Shown here piece by piece: positions 26,517 through 40,237 of a stretch of 64,000 bases of DNA. Origin of the DNA: Gammaproteobacteria bacterium. GTDB taxonomy: Bacteria; Pseudomonadota; Gammaproteobacteria; Thiotrichales; Thiotrichaceae. The DNA lies in NCBI GenBank assembly GCA_018822845.1, contig JAHJJD010000069.1, forward strand, positions 50,038-114,037, read 5' to 3'. The notes under the pieces are model-generated. The model was not told where the DNA came from and searched no databases. It saw only the letters and a list, made by a program, of their open reading frames with translations. Each line of letters begins with the position of its first letter. The stretch's first letter is position 1. The position numbers and the translations under genes were made by a program.

Positions 26517-27848
26517 TTACACGGAGTAAGCACGTTCGCCGTGGGACACAGTGTCCAGACCTTCGCGCTCTTCTTCTTGAGAAACACGCAGTCCCATGAC
26601 CGCCTTGATACCGAAGAACAGGATGGCGCTGACTGTGCCAGACCATACAACCGCAGTACCAACACCGATCAACTGGGTAACCAGCTGGGAAGCGATGCTG
26701 TAGTCTTCTGCACCCATGCCGCCGAGGGAAGGCGCTGCAACGATACCAGTACCGATTGCGCCCAGCATGCCGCCCAAACCGTGGATACCGAATACGTCCA
26801 GCGAATCATCATAACCCAGCATGTGTTTCAGACCAGTCACGCCCCACAGGCAAACTGCACCAGCGGCAGCACCCAGAAGCAGAGCACCCATCGGGCCAGA
26901 CAGACCAGCCGCAGGCGTTACTGCAACCAGACCAGCAACCGCGCCGGAAACCACGCCCAGCATGGAAGGCTTGCCACGCAGCAACCATTCAGTAAACATC
27001 CATGACAGTGCAGCAGCAGCCGTAGCCAGAATGGTGTTCAACAGTGCCAGAGTAGTCACACCGTTGGCTTCCAGATTGGAACCTGCGTTGAAACCAAACC
27101 AGCCAACCCACAGCAAACAGCCACCAATCATGGTCATCACCAGATTGTGCGGAGCCATGGAGTCACGTCCGAAGCCAACGCGCTTGCCAACAATCAGCGC
27201 ACCAACCAGCGCAGCAACCCCGGAGTTAATGTGTACAACCGTACCACCCGCGAAGTCCAGAGCGCCCATTTCAAACAGGAAGCCACCGGTTGCCCACACG
27301 ATGTGCGTCATCGGCAGGTAGGAGAAAGTGAACCACAAGACGGTGAAAACCAGCAGCGCAGAGAATTTGATGCGCTCGGCAAAACCGCCCACGATCAGAC
27401 CGCAGGTAATGGCAGCGAATGTCATCTGGAAGGCAACAAACACCAGCTCAGGAATCACCACACCCTCACTGAAGGTGGCAGCGGTGGAATCAGGCGTAAT
27501 ACCTGCCAGGAACATCTTGCTCAAATCACCGATAATGCCATTCATGCTGCCACCATCGCCGAACGCCAGTGAATAGCCATAAATGACCCACAGCACAGCA
27601 ATCACACAGAAAATGGTGAAAACCTGGGTCAGCACGGAAAGCATGTTTTTGGTCCGCACCAGACCGCCATAGAACAACGCCAGCCCTGGAATCGTCATCA
27701 AAATGACCAGAATGGTGGAAACCATCATCCAGGTAGTATCACCTTTGTCAGGAACTGGAACTGCTGCGGCCACTTCCGGTTCAGCCATCGCCACACCAGA
27801 CAGGCCAAGCAACGTACAGATCAGCATCAAACCTAAACGAAAATTCAT
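26517..27848 (-). CDS. amt: ammonium transporter Amt
   Basis: A 443-residue ammonium channel with a cleavable signal peptide (LICTLLGLSGVAMA) and 11 membrane helices. Family markers are WMMVSTILVILMTIPGLALFYGGLVR, DFAGGTVVHINSGVAALVGA with a pore His, and the second pore His in the DVFGIHGLGGMLG segment. Two in-frame ATGs occur (27854 and 27848). GGGGG lies only one base before the first but 7 nt before the second, so 27848 is chosen. glnK, 11 bp upstream, encodes the PII protein that plugs this channel when nitrogen is ample. Confidence 0.96.
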   Translation of the reverse strand: MNFRLGLMLICTLLGLSGVAMAEPEVAAAVPVPDKGDTTWMMVSTILVILMTIPGLALFYGGLVRTKNMLSVLTQVFTIFCVIAVLWVIYGYSLAFGDGGSMNGIIGDLSKMFLAGITPDSTAATFSEGVVIPELVFVAFQMTFAAITCGLIVGGFAERIKFSALLVFTVLWFTFSYLPMTHIVWATGGFLFEMGALDFAGGTVVHINSGVAALVGALIVGKRVGFGRDSMAPHNLVMTMIGGCLLWVGWFGFNAGSNLEANGVTTLALLNTILATAAAALSWMFTEWLLRGKPSMLGVVSGAVAGLVAVTPAAGLSGPMGALLLGAAAGAVCLWGVTGLKHMLGYDDSLDVFGIHGLGGMLGAIGTGIVAAPSLGGMGAEDYSIASQLVTQLIGVGTAVVWSGTVSAILFFGIKAVMGLRVSQEEEREGLDTVSHGERAYSV

Positions 27849-27859
27849 AACCATCCCCC

Positions 27860-28910
<1,051 letters not shown>

Positions 28911-28958
28911 CTCTATGATCTCCTGTAAGAAAACTTTTTTGATCTAACACCCAAGACA

Positions 28959-28976
28959 TTGCAATCAGCGTGCCAA
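28959..28976 (-). promoter_or_regulatory. sigma-54 promoter of torF-glnK-amt
   Basis: The minus strand reads TTGGCACGCTGATTGCAA, a full match to the -24/-12 consensus TGGCACG-N4-TTGC. It lies about 50 bp upstream of the torF ATG. Nitrogen control of glnK-amt by RpoN and NtrC is well established in enterics. This predicts induction of all three genes in low ammonium. Confidence 0.88.
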
Positions 28977-29071
28977 CCCTGCCAAACCCTAATAAACCGT
29001 GGCAAAACGTCACATTGTTGTAAAAAAGTCACTCACCCCCCACTGATTTATAGCCTACGCACCCTTTTAAA

Positions 29072-29086
29072 GCACTATAAAAGTGC
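29072..29086. promoter_or_regulatory. NtrC-type enhancer site
   Basis: GCAC-TATAAAA-GTGC has the NtrC dyad form GCAC-Y-N5-R-GTGC. It is about 100 bp upstream of the sigma-54 promoter, a normal enhancer distance. Single GCACC half-sites lie on either side (near 29059 and 29111). Confidence 0.7.
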
Positions 29087-29183
29087 ATAAGCAGACGCTA
29101 ACGCACCACTTTACGGAAACACCCCCACAAGAACCGCGATTTGCTACAATCCGGTGCACTCACTTAGAACAAAGGAAATCGAC

Positions 29184-29432
29184 ATGGCTGGCCCTGTAAA
29201 TCTGGAAGACATCATCAAACGCTTTTCGGCAGCATTGCCCGAACCCGTCCGCCACATGCAGGAAGACATGGAAAAGAACCTGCGCGGCGTGATGGAAGGC
29301 GGCCTGCAAAAGATGAATCTGGTAACACGCGAAGAATTCGACATACAGTCAGCGGTACTGCTGCGCACCCGTGAAAAGCTGGAAGCGCTGGAAAAGCGCC
29401 TCGCGGAACTGGAAGCAAAACAGACGGGCTAA
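29184..29432 (+). CDS. ubiK: ubiquinone biosynthesis accessory factor UbiK
   Basis: An 82-residue protein of the BMFP/YqiC family. An amphipathic N-terminal half (LEDIIKRFSAALPEPVRHMQEDMEKNLR) binds membrane lipid. The motif MNLVTREEFDIQSAVLLRTREKLEALEKRLAELE forms a trimeric coiled coil. UbiK partners UbiJ in the soluble complex that assembles ubiquinone. AAAGGA 8 nt upstream selects the ATG at 29184 over an upstream in-frame start. Its stop overlaps the convergent truD stop by 4 bp. Confidence 0.92.
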   Translation: MAGPVNLEDIIKRFSAALPEPVRHMQEDMEKNLRGVMEGGLQKMNLVTREEFDIQSAVLLRTREKLEALEKRLAELEAKQTG

Positions 29433-30457
29433 ACGAACCTGCCCAACTGCTCCAATAATACTGTCGCGTAAGCACCCGGCGGCAGTTCAAATGAAAGCCT
29501 GAGCGTGCTGTCATCCAGCACCTCAAAACCGATCTCCCCGACCTTGATTCGCAGGGCACGACGCTCCTGTTTCAACCCCTGCTTTTCCAGCCCGGCGCAG
29601 AAGATCGGGAACAAGACTGCTTGCGCCGCCTCCAACTCGCCCACCGCTGCCAGTGTCGCCAACTCCCCTCGCCCCCACAGTGCGCCAGTTGGGTGTATCG
29701 CCTGCCCTGCCAGTCTGGCGGCAAGTTCCGGGCTGGCATCATCGGCAAACCAGCCATTGCCACCTTCAAACATGAACACATCACCTGGCAGGCGCTGGTT
29801 CCAGCTTCTCTGCTCAACGCGGGCGGAAAGGATATGGTTGAAAATCCATGAACGCGCGGCGGAAAGATAAAGACTGCGCTGGTTGCGTTGCTTCGGCTTG
29901 AAATCGCCCTTGAACCAACGTTCTGCCTTGACCAGATTGCCGTGGTTATGGCCGAAACGCTGTTCACCGTAATAGTTGGGAATCCCCTGCAAGGCGATTT
30001 GCTGGCAAATGCTTTCTGCCGCTGCAAAATCACCCGCGCAATGACGCAAGGTCAGGATGAAACGGTTGCTGCTCAGTGCACCGCGCCGCAGCTTCTTGTC
30101 GTGGCGCTGCTGCTGGAGGATTTCGATTTCTGGCGGCAAGCTGGAAAAATCCGGGTCGGCCATGCCCGGCAGTTGCAGGCTGAACCATTGGGTAGCCACC
30201 GCATGACGGTCTTTGAGACCCGCGTAACCGGCTTCCTTGGCTGGAATGCCTGCGCAACGGGCAAGCTGCCCAGCCACCCAGTCAGTGTTCGCACCAGTTT
30301 TACGGACTTGCAGCCACAAGTGCTCGCCACTGCCGGTGAGGGCAATTTCCATCTGTTCATCGACGATGAAATCTTCCGGCTGGCTACGGAAGTTGCCGGT
30401 CAGGGGCGCAGGATAGGCTTGGGCAAAGCCGCTGGTATCAAATGCAGTATCGTTCAT
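29429..30457 (-). CDS. truD: tRNA pseudouridine-13 synthase TruD
   Basis: A 342-residue pseudouridine synthase that modifies U13 of tRNA-Glu. The catalytic Asp is D83 in GYAGLKDRHAVATQWFSL (D80 in E. coli). IPNYYGEQRFGHNHGNL and FLFEGG-like elements such as VFMFEGGNGWF match the TRUD domain. The length is normal. The next gene on the same strand (a prenyltransferase) ends 7 bp upstream of its start, so the two are probably cotranscribed. Confidence 0.95.
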   Translation of the reverse strand: MNDTAFDTSGFAQAYPAPLTGNFRSQPEDFIVDEQMEIALTGSGEHLWLQVRKTGANTDWVAGQLARCAGIPAKEAGYAGLKDRHAVATQWFSLQLPGMADPDFSSLPPEIEILQQQRHDKKLRRGALSSNRFILTLRHCAGDFAAAESICQQIALQGIPNYYGEQRFGHNHGNLVKAERWFKGDFKPKQRNQRSLYLSAARSWIFNHILSARVEQRSWNQRLPGDVFMFEGGNGWFADDASPELAARLAGQAIHPTGALWGRGELATLAAVGELEAAQAVLFPIFCAGLEKQGLKQERRALRIKVGEIGFEVLDDSTLRLSFELPPGAYATVLLEQLGRFV

Positions 30458-30464
30458 GGGCGGA

Positions 30465-31400
30465 CTATACCAGCCAGAGGGTGAGGCTTAACAGTACGCC
30501 GTGCAGGATCATGCTGGCGATGGTCATTTTGATCGCGGGTTCCAGCAGTTGTGGGTGACTCGCGTGCTGTTGCAGGAGCATCCCGGCCTTAAAGGACAGC
30601 ATCAACGGCAGCAAACTGAGCAATGCCCAAAGCGGTAATTGCCCATCGACAATCAACAGCAGCACAACGATGGTCGCCAGCGCGGCGGCGATCAGATACA
30701 CCCGTGGCGCTTTTACCAGCCCCATGCGAACCACCCAGTGGTGCTTGCCACTGGCAGCATCAGCCTGATGGTCAGGAAACTGGTTAATAAACAGGATATT
30801 CATTACCAATAACGCAACCGGCAGGCTGATGAGCACCGGATAGCTATCCATCTCCCCTGTTTGCACAAACCATGCCCCCAACGGGGTAAGGATGCCGAAA
30901 CCCAGCGCCACAGCCGGTTCGCCCAGCCCCCGGCTATTCAGGCGCAAGGGTGGCGCGGAATAACCCCAGCCCACCAATACACCCGCCACCCCGATCCATA
31001 ACAAGCCAGTACCACTGATCCACGCCAGACCGATACCCAGCAAAATCGCGGCGGAAAGCAGCAAGGCACCGAACAAAACCGTTTCCCCCTTGCTCAGCAC
31101 ACCATTCTGAATAAAACGGCTACCGCCGGTGAAGGGGAAGATCCGCTGGGTATTGCGGGCATCCGTACCATTTTCGTCATCGTAGTAATCATTCAGCACG
31201 TTGACACCCGCATGCACCAACGCGGTAGCCAGCAAAGTCAGCAGCAACAGTACCAGACTGACATTTCCACCCCGATAGGCAACGGCAGCCATACCAATCA
31301 GGACGGGAATCAGGCTGGCAGCAAGGAAAGCCGGGCGAGTCGCCAGCCAATAGCGCAGCAACGGTTTTTGCAGGAGGGTTTTGTCCGGTTCTTGCGCCAT
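30465..31400 (-). CDS. UbiA-superfamily prenyltransferase, MenA-like
   Basis: A 311-residue inner-membrane prenyltransferase with about nine helices. The first Asp-rich motif is NVLNDYYDDENGTDARN (N70-D80) and the second is NQFPDHQADAASGKHHW. This pattern is closer to MenA (1,4-dihydroxy-2-naphthoate prenyltransferase) than to UbiA (NDYADR...). ubiD is divergently transcribed next to it and ubiK is nearby, so a ubiquinone or other quinone role is possible. The ATG at 31400 is chosen; an in-frame TTG six codons upstream is an alternative, and neither has a strong ribosome-binding site. Confidence 0.8.
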   Translation of the reverse strand: MAQEPDKTLLQKPLLRYWLATRPAFLAASLIPVLIGMAAVAYRGGNVSLVLLLLTLLATALVHAGVNVLNDYYDDENGTDARNTQRIFPFTGGSRFIQNGVLSKGETVLFGALLLSAAILLGIGLAWISGTGLLWIGVAGVLVGWGYSAPPLRLNSRGLGEPAVALGFGILTPLGAWFVQTGEMDSYPVLISLPVALLVMNILFINQFPDHQADAASGKHHWVVRMGLVKAPRVYLIAAALATIVVLLLIVDGQLPLWALLSLLPLMLSFKAGMLLQQHASHPQLLEPAIKMTIASMILHGVLLSLTLWLV

Positions 31401-31482
31401 GATTTTTCTGTCTGACAAGTAAAAGCCGGATTATACGCACGCCCATAGCCAGCCCGCGAAACTTTCCGTTATCATCGCTGCC

Positions 31483-32946
31483 ATGAAATACCATGACCTG
31501 CGCGACTTTATCCAGCAACTGGAAAAAATGGGCGAACTGAAGCGCATCCGCGTAGAGGTTGACCCTTATCTGGAAATGACCGAAATCGCCGACCGCGTGC
31601 TGCGTGCTGGTGGCCCCGCCCTGCTGTTCGAGAACCCCAAAGGGCACCGCATTCCGGTACTGGCCAACCTGTTCGGCACACCGCGCCGCGTTGCGCTAGG
31701 AATGGGTGAGGAATCCACCGATGCCTTGCGTGAAGTCGGCAAATTGCTGGCACTGCTGAAACAACCTGATCCACCGAAAGGTTTCAAGGACGCGCTGAAT
31801 GCTTTGCCGATTTTCCGCAAAGTGCTGGATATGGCACCAAAAGTGGTCAGCAAAGCCGCGTGTCAGCAAGTAGTGGTGGAAGGCGATAAGGTGGATTTAA
31901 GCAAACTGCCGATCCAGCATTGCTGGCCGGGGGATGCAGCGCCGCTGATTACCTGGGGCTTGGTCATCACCAAAGGGCCGAATCAGAAACGCCAGAATCT
32001 GGGGATTTACCGCCAGCAAGTGTTGGGTAAGAATCGGGTGATTATGCGTTGGTTGTCGCATCGTGGCGGGGCGTTGGATTTTCGCGAGTTTCAGCAAGCA
32101 AATCCGGGGAAGCCGTTTCCAATTGCGGTGGCGATTGGCACTGACCCAGCGACGATTTTGGGTGCGGTGACACCGGTTCCTGATACGCTTTCCGAATATG
32201 CGTTTGCGGGCTTGTTACGCGGCTCGCGCACGGAGTTGGTGAAAGCCATCGGTTCGGATTTGCAGGTTCCAGCTTCGGCTGAGTTTGTGCTGGAAGGCCA
32301 TATTTACCCCGATGACATGGCTCCCGAAGGGCCGTATGGCGACCATACCGGCTATTACAATGAGATTGACAGCTTTCCGGTGTTCACCATTGAGCGCATT
32401 ACCCACCGTAAAGAGCCGATTTACCATAGCACTTACACCGGGCGTCCGCCGGATGAACCGGCGATCCTGGGCTTGGCATTAAATGAAGTGTTCGTGCCAA
32501 TTTTGCAGAAACAATTCCCGGAAATCGTGGATTTCTACCTGCCGCCGGAAGGCTGTTCCTACCGTATGGCAGTGGTGAGCATCAAGAAGCAGTATCCAGG
32601 GCATGCCAAGCGGGTGATGATGGGTGTGTGGTCATTCCTGCGCCAGTTCATGTACACCAAGTTCATTATTGTGGTGGATGATGATGTGGACACCCGCAAG
32701 TGGGAAGATGTGATCTGGGCAATGACCACGCGCATGGACCCGGCACGGGATACCACACTGGTGGAGCATACACCGATTGATTACCTGGATTTCGCCTCGC
32801 CAGTATCAGGACTGGGGTCGAAAATGGGACTGGATGCGACCAACAAGTGGCAGGGGGAAACCACGCGGGAGTGGGGGACACCGATTGTGATGGATGCGGC
32901 AGTAAAAGAGCGAATAGACAGTATCTGGAAAGAATTAGGCGTGTAA
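31483..32946 (+). CDS. ubiD: 4-hydroxy-3-polyprenylbenzoate decarboxylase UbiD
   Basis: A 487-residue decarboxylase of ubiquinone synthesis that needs prenylated FMN made by UbiX. It matches E. coli UbiD along its length: [25 protein letters not shown]-equivalent [64 protein letters not shown] and [13 protein letters not shown]. Conserved Glu and Arg of the active site lie in the [14 protein letters not shown] region and the RWLSHRG segment. It stands 82 bp from the divergent prenyltransferase. Confidence 0.96.
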   Translation: MKYHDLRDFIQQLEKMGELKRIRVEVDPYLEMTEIADRVLRAGGPALLFENPKGHRIPVLANLFGTPRRVALGMGEESTDALREVGKLLALLKQPDPPKGFKDALNALPIFRKVLDMAPKVVSKAACQQVVVEGDKVDLSKLPIQHCWPGDAAPLITWGLVITKGPNQKRQNLGIYRQQVLGKNRVIMRWLSHRGGALDFREFQQANPGKPFPIAVAIGTDPATILGAVTPVPDTLSEYAFAGLLRGSRTELVKAIGSDLQVPASAEFVLEGHIYPDDMAPEGPYGDHTGYYNEIDSFPVFTIERITHRKEPIYHSTYTGRPPDEPAILGLALNEVFVPILQKQFPEIVDFYLPPEGCSYRMAVVSIKKQYPGHAKRVMMGVWSFLRQFMYTKFIIVVDDDVDTRKWEDVIWAMTTRMDPARDTTLVEHTPIDYLDFASPVSGLGSKMGLDATNKWQGETTREWGTPIVMDAAVKERIDSIWKELGV

Positions 32947-32948
32947 AT

Positions 32949-32972
32949 CAAGCTGCCATATTTTTCAGCTTG
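32949..32972 (+). terminator. hairpin after ubiD, terminator-like
   Basis: CAAGCTG and CAGCTTG (7-bp arms) flank CCATATTTTT, starting 3 bp after the ubiD stop. There is no T tract after the stem, so termination may be weak or Rho-assisted. Confidence 0.4.
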
Positions 32973-33053
32973 TCATCCTCAATAGTTTACCCCTATGATT
33001 GCACACAGAATTTAATAAATAAGCGCAAGCCACACAGCCTTGCACTATAGTCA

Positions 33054-33089
33054 AACCTTGACCTCTTCCAGGGGCAAGCAGTCAAGGTT
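33054..33089. promoter_or_regulatory. inverted repeat in the leader of the diguanylate cyclase gene
   Basis: AACCTTGAC (33054-33062) and GTCAAGGTT (33081-33089) are perfect 9-bp arms 18 nt apart, ending 26 bp before the ATG. A possible -10 (TATAGT, 33046-33051) lies just upstream, so the repeat would be in the transcript as a leader hairpin or act as an operator. Confidence 0.4.
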
Positions 33090-33115
33090 CAGGCAAACCA
33101 ACAGCAGAACAGATA

Positions 33116-34333
33116 ATGAATAAGAAAAAGACCAACTTATCAGGAAATGTATCATCCTCCAGCTCACAGGGGACAATCGCCTATCTGTTTCGCCATGGCG
33201 CGGTCTGGTTTTGGGGAAACCTGTTGGCTGCCAGTCTGTTTGTACTGCTGCGTTGGGTAGAAAGCGATCAGGATATGCCCCTCCTGCTGATCTGGTATAC
33301 CGCTGTCATTGCCATCAGCACGGCTCGCTTGATGTTCGGGCAGCGGTTTCTGGCCTCCCGCCAGTATGCAGACGATGAACTGGATGAATTCGGCCAACGC
33401 TTTCTGGTTTCTTCAACCTTGATTAGCGCATTGTGGGGCGTTTCGGGGTTTGTCCTGTTTTCACAACAGGTACTTGTGCAAGCCGTCCATGTGTTGTTGC
33501 TGGCTGGCGCAGTGATTGCAGCCATGCCGGTGCTGGCCGTTTCCCGCGTTGCCCTTTACCTGCAAATCGGCATTATCCTGTTGCCCATTACCCTGAATTT
33601 ATTGCTGCTGACAGATACGTCACACCAGGCACTGGCTGTAGCAACCATGGTACTCACTGCTTTGCTGGTGATGGCCTCACGCTCCATTACCCATTTGTTG
33701 CAGGAATTACACGCAGCCCAGGTGAGCATGCAGGAACAGGCCAACACTGACCCGGTCACACAAATTTCCAACCGACGCTTTTTCGACAGTATTTTCAAAA
33801 CAGAATGGCGTCGTGCAGCCCGAGATGGAAATAACATTGCATTACTGATGATTGATGTTGACCACTTCAAACGCTACAACGATCGGCACGGCCACCATGC
33901 AGGCGATCAATGCCTGCAAATCATTGCCCAATGCATCAAATCAGTCGCCCGGCGAGCATCGGATGTGGTAGCCAGACACGGCGGTGAGGAATTCGCCATC
34001 CTGTTACCTGACACGTCTATTGAAGATGCCACCCTGTTGGCTGAACGTCTGCGCAAGAATGTTGAGGAACAGCGCATTCCACATTCCGATGGAGCCATCC
34101 CCCGCATTGTCACCATCAGCATTGGTGTTTCCTGTTGCACTCCTACCTCACCGCGCAACATACAGGCAACACCGGAAGCTGAGCTGGTTTATCCTGCCAT
34201 GCTATTGAACGCAGCCGACCGGGCGCTATACCGCGCCAAACGTAACGGACGCAACCAGGTAGCCAGGGAAATTTGCGGCGCTAGCAACATCACATTGAAC
34301 CTGTCCTCACAGGCAACAACTCACGCCGCATGA
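33116..34333 (+). CDS. membrane-bound diguanylate cyclase (GGDEF domain)
   Basis: A 405-residue protein with about six N-terminal membrane helices (residues 30-190) and a C-terminal GGDEF domain. The active site is GGEEF at 289-293. The Mg-binding Asp lies in LLMIDVDHFKRYND. An RxxD inhibitory site (RASD) sits exactly five residues before GGEEF, so product feedback by c-di-GMP is expected. It should make c-di-GMP from GTP in response to a membrane-sensed signal. The sensory domain resembles no named family that can be recognised. c-di-GMP often controls exopolysaccharide, and a polysaccharide operon lies 6 kb away. Confidence 0.93.
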   Translation: MNKKKTNLSGNVSSSSSQGTIAYLFRHGAVWFWGNLLAASLFVLLRWVESDQDMPLLLIWYTAVIAISTARLMFGQRFLASRQYADDELDEFGQRFLVSSTLISALWGVSGFVLFSQQVLVQAVHVLLLAGAVIAAMPVLAVSRVALYLQIGIILLPITLNLLLLTDTSHQALAVATMVLTALLVMASRSITHLLQELHAAQVSMQEQANTDPVTQISNRRFFDSIFKTEWRRAARDGNNIALLMIDVDHFKRYNDRHGHHAGDQCLQIIAQCIKSVARRASDVVARHGGEEFAILLPDTSIEDATLLAERLRKNVEEQRIPHSDGAIPRIVTISIGVSCCTPTSPRNIQATPEAELVYPAMLLNAADRALYRAKRNGRNQVAREICGASNITLNLSSQATTHAA

Positions 34334-34376
34334 TCCAAAAAAACTACACTGTAAAATTAATATAGCGACACAGGAT

Positions 34377-34401
34377 CGTCCAAAATCCATTATTTTGGAC
34401 G
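34377..34401. promoter_or_regulatory. 10-bp perfect inverted repeat between the cyclase and TPR genes
   Basis: CGTCCAAAAT and ATTTTGGACG flank CCATT. The stem is long, but no T tract follows on either strand, so an operator for the downstream TPR gene or an RNA-stabilising hairpin is more likely than a terminator. The flanking 34402-34651 is AT-rich. Confidence 0.45.
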
Positions 34402-34651
34402 TAAAATTCCACTTATTATAAATTCCTTGATATTCAGCACGTTATTACAGTAAATTCTATTTACGAAAAACGCCCATTTCTGTTATAAAATGCGGAATGT
34501 AAAGCTATACTCTCTTTTTTCCAGAAAAAACACAAAAACCGGGATATGCAATGCCTTCCTCACACAGGGCCTTACTGATAAGCGATTTGCCAGCTCAAAA
34601 GATAATTCCTGCATTGTCCACCAACTTTTGGCAAGGTTAGGGGGCAAGCAT

Positions 34652-36268
34652 ATGGAAATTGATCGACAACTTGTCATTGTCGAGCTGGAGCGTTTGCTTG
34701 CCAGTTCGAGCTTTCGTACCCGCAAACTGATCAAGCGCTTCCTGTGCTATGCCGTACAGGAAACCCTGGATGGTCGTGGTGATCAGTTGAATCAGTACAC
34801 GATTGCCGTCAACGCCTTGGGCAAACCGGAGGATTTTTCCCCCGTTTACAATCCTGTCGTGCGCATTGAAGCTGGCCGCCTGCGCAAACTGCTGGAAGAA
34901 TACTACGCTGCATCACCGCAGGGCAGCACATGCATTATCTCCATGCCGCGTGGCTCCTATCAGGTGGAGTTTGTGCCACATTCCGATACGCAACAAAGCA
35001 ATAGCATCATCACGGAAAGCTTCACCTCACGGGTTACGGAAGGCCCTCGCCTGTTTGCGCACTTCCAGATGCCGGATGGAGCTGGCCACAACGATATTGC
35101 CCCCGTCCTCTACAAACTACGGGGCGACCTGCTGCTGGCATTGAGCCGATTCCGTAACATCCGTCTGGTATCGTCGGCCTCACTGGAAACACGCCAGACA
35201 CTGACCCAGGATTTTCTCCAGCAAATTCGCCATATTTACCGGGCCGACTACTTGCTCAATTGCGACATACATCCTCGTGCCGAGGCAGATGGTGGTGGCA
35301 TTACCCTGCGTTATACCGTGGCGCACACCCAGACAGACGAGATTATCTGGACTGACCAAATCATCCTGTCAACCCAGCCCGGTCAGGACGAAGTGGACAA
35401 GATGTGCCGCTGGCTGATAGCCAATGCCGTTTCCCTGCATTCAGGCACCATCCTGCGCCACTGGGCAGAGTACCAGCTTGCGCAACATGCGTCGCTACCG
35501 GCATCCCAACAAGCGCTGATCCACTACATTATTTTCCTGCGCGACATTTCTTATGACAGTTTCAAACGTGCACTGGATGCATGCCGACAACGCTTGCGGG
35601 CATTTCCAGATGACACCAAGGCGTTGGTCATCATGGCCCGGCTGTGCGGCTATGACCACACCCTGCAATACAACCTGATCAGGAATCTGGAAGAGGAATG
35701 GACGCAAGCCGCCCGTATGGCGATGAAACTCGACCCCGGCAACGCCGAAGCCCATTCCGTCTTCGCCCACAACAGCTATTACCGGGAAGACTACACATTA
35801 TGCATTGCGGAACTGGAAACAGCCCGGCAAGCCAACCCCTATGATACGGCCTGTGAATTCCTGTACGGGTTGGGTTTCTGTCTGGTAGGCGACTGGGACA
35901 AGGGCATAAACGTCATCCAGCAAATCATGGACATTCCTTTCAACCAACCGGCCTGGTATCACGTACCACCTTTCCTGTTCGCCTTTAACCGGCAGGATTA
36001 CGCCGAAGCGCTGGTGCATGCCGAACGCATCCAGGATTTTGGCTATTGGGGAGACATGGCGCGCACCGTCACGCTGTACCGCATGGGCCGCCACGACCGG
36101 GCACTGGCAGCACTGCAACAACTGCTGAAAAACAGTCCTTCCCTGCTCAAAGCAGACACCCAACCCGACCAGCGCAAGCTGTCATCACATCCGTCGCTGG
36201 CCGCAGTTTGGGTAACCATAGACGAGTTGCGCACGCTCATGATTGCACACGCTGCCAAGCATGCCTGA
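34652..36268 (+). CDS. TPR protein with an N-terminal putative DNA-binding domain
   Basis: A 538-residue cytoplasmic protein. The N-terminal 100 residues carry the pattern LERLLASSSFRTRKLIKRFLCYAVQETL, then GRGDQLNQYTIAVNALG, then FSPVYNPVVRIEAGRLRKLLEEYY and a MPRGSYQVEF strand. This wing-like domain is common in regulators and adenylate-cyclase-like TPR proteins. The middle resembles the periplasmic-binding-like domain of such proteins, and the C-terminal half has TPR-like helical repeats (ALVIMARLCGY, AEAHSVFAHNSYY). The start at 34652 is chosen for AGGGGG 7 nt upstream; an in-frame start at 34490 is less likely. No membrane segment is seen. Its role is unknown. Confidence 0.75.
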   Translation: MEIDRQLVIVELERLLASSSFRTRKLIKRFLCYAVQETLDGRGDQLNQYTIAVNALGKPEDFSPVYNPVVRIEAGRLRKLLEEYYAASPQGSTCIISMPRGSYQVEFVPHSDTQQSNSIITESFTSRVTEGPRLFAHFQMPDGAGHNDIAPVLYKLRGDLLLALSRFRNIRLVSSASLETRQTLTQDFLQQIRHIYRADYLLNCDIHPRAEADGGGITLRYTVAHTQTDEIIWTDQIILSTQPGQDEVDKMCRWLIANAVSLHSGTILRHWAEYQLAQHASLPASQQALIHYIIFLRDISYDSFKRALDACRQRLRAFPDDTKALVIMARLCGYDHTLQYNLIRNLEEEWTQAARMAMKLDPGNAEAHSVFAHNSYYREDYTLCIAELETARQANPYDTACEFLYGLGFCLVGDWDKGINVIQQIMDIPFNQPAWYHVPPFLFAFNRQDYAEALVHAERIQDFGYWGDMARTVTLYRMGRHDRALAALQQLLKNSPSLLKADTQPDQRKLSSHPSLAAVWVTIDELRTLMIAHAAKHA

Positions 36269-36316
36269 ATAAGGATACAATAACGCCTTTTCAGTCTGGC
36301 TGGACGCCGCTTTCTT

Positions 36317-40234
<3,918 letters not shown>

Positions 40235-40237
40235 AGG

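Noticed and set aside
33001..33115. c-di-GMP riboswitch in the leader of the diguanylate cyclase gene
   Set aside because: Only a simple 9-bp dyad is present; the conserved GEMM core sequences were not seen.
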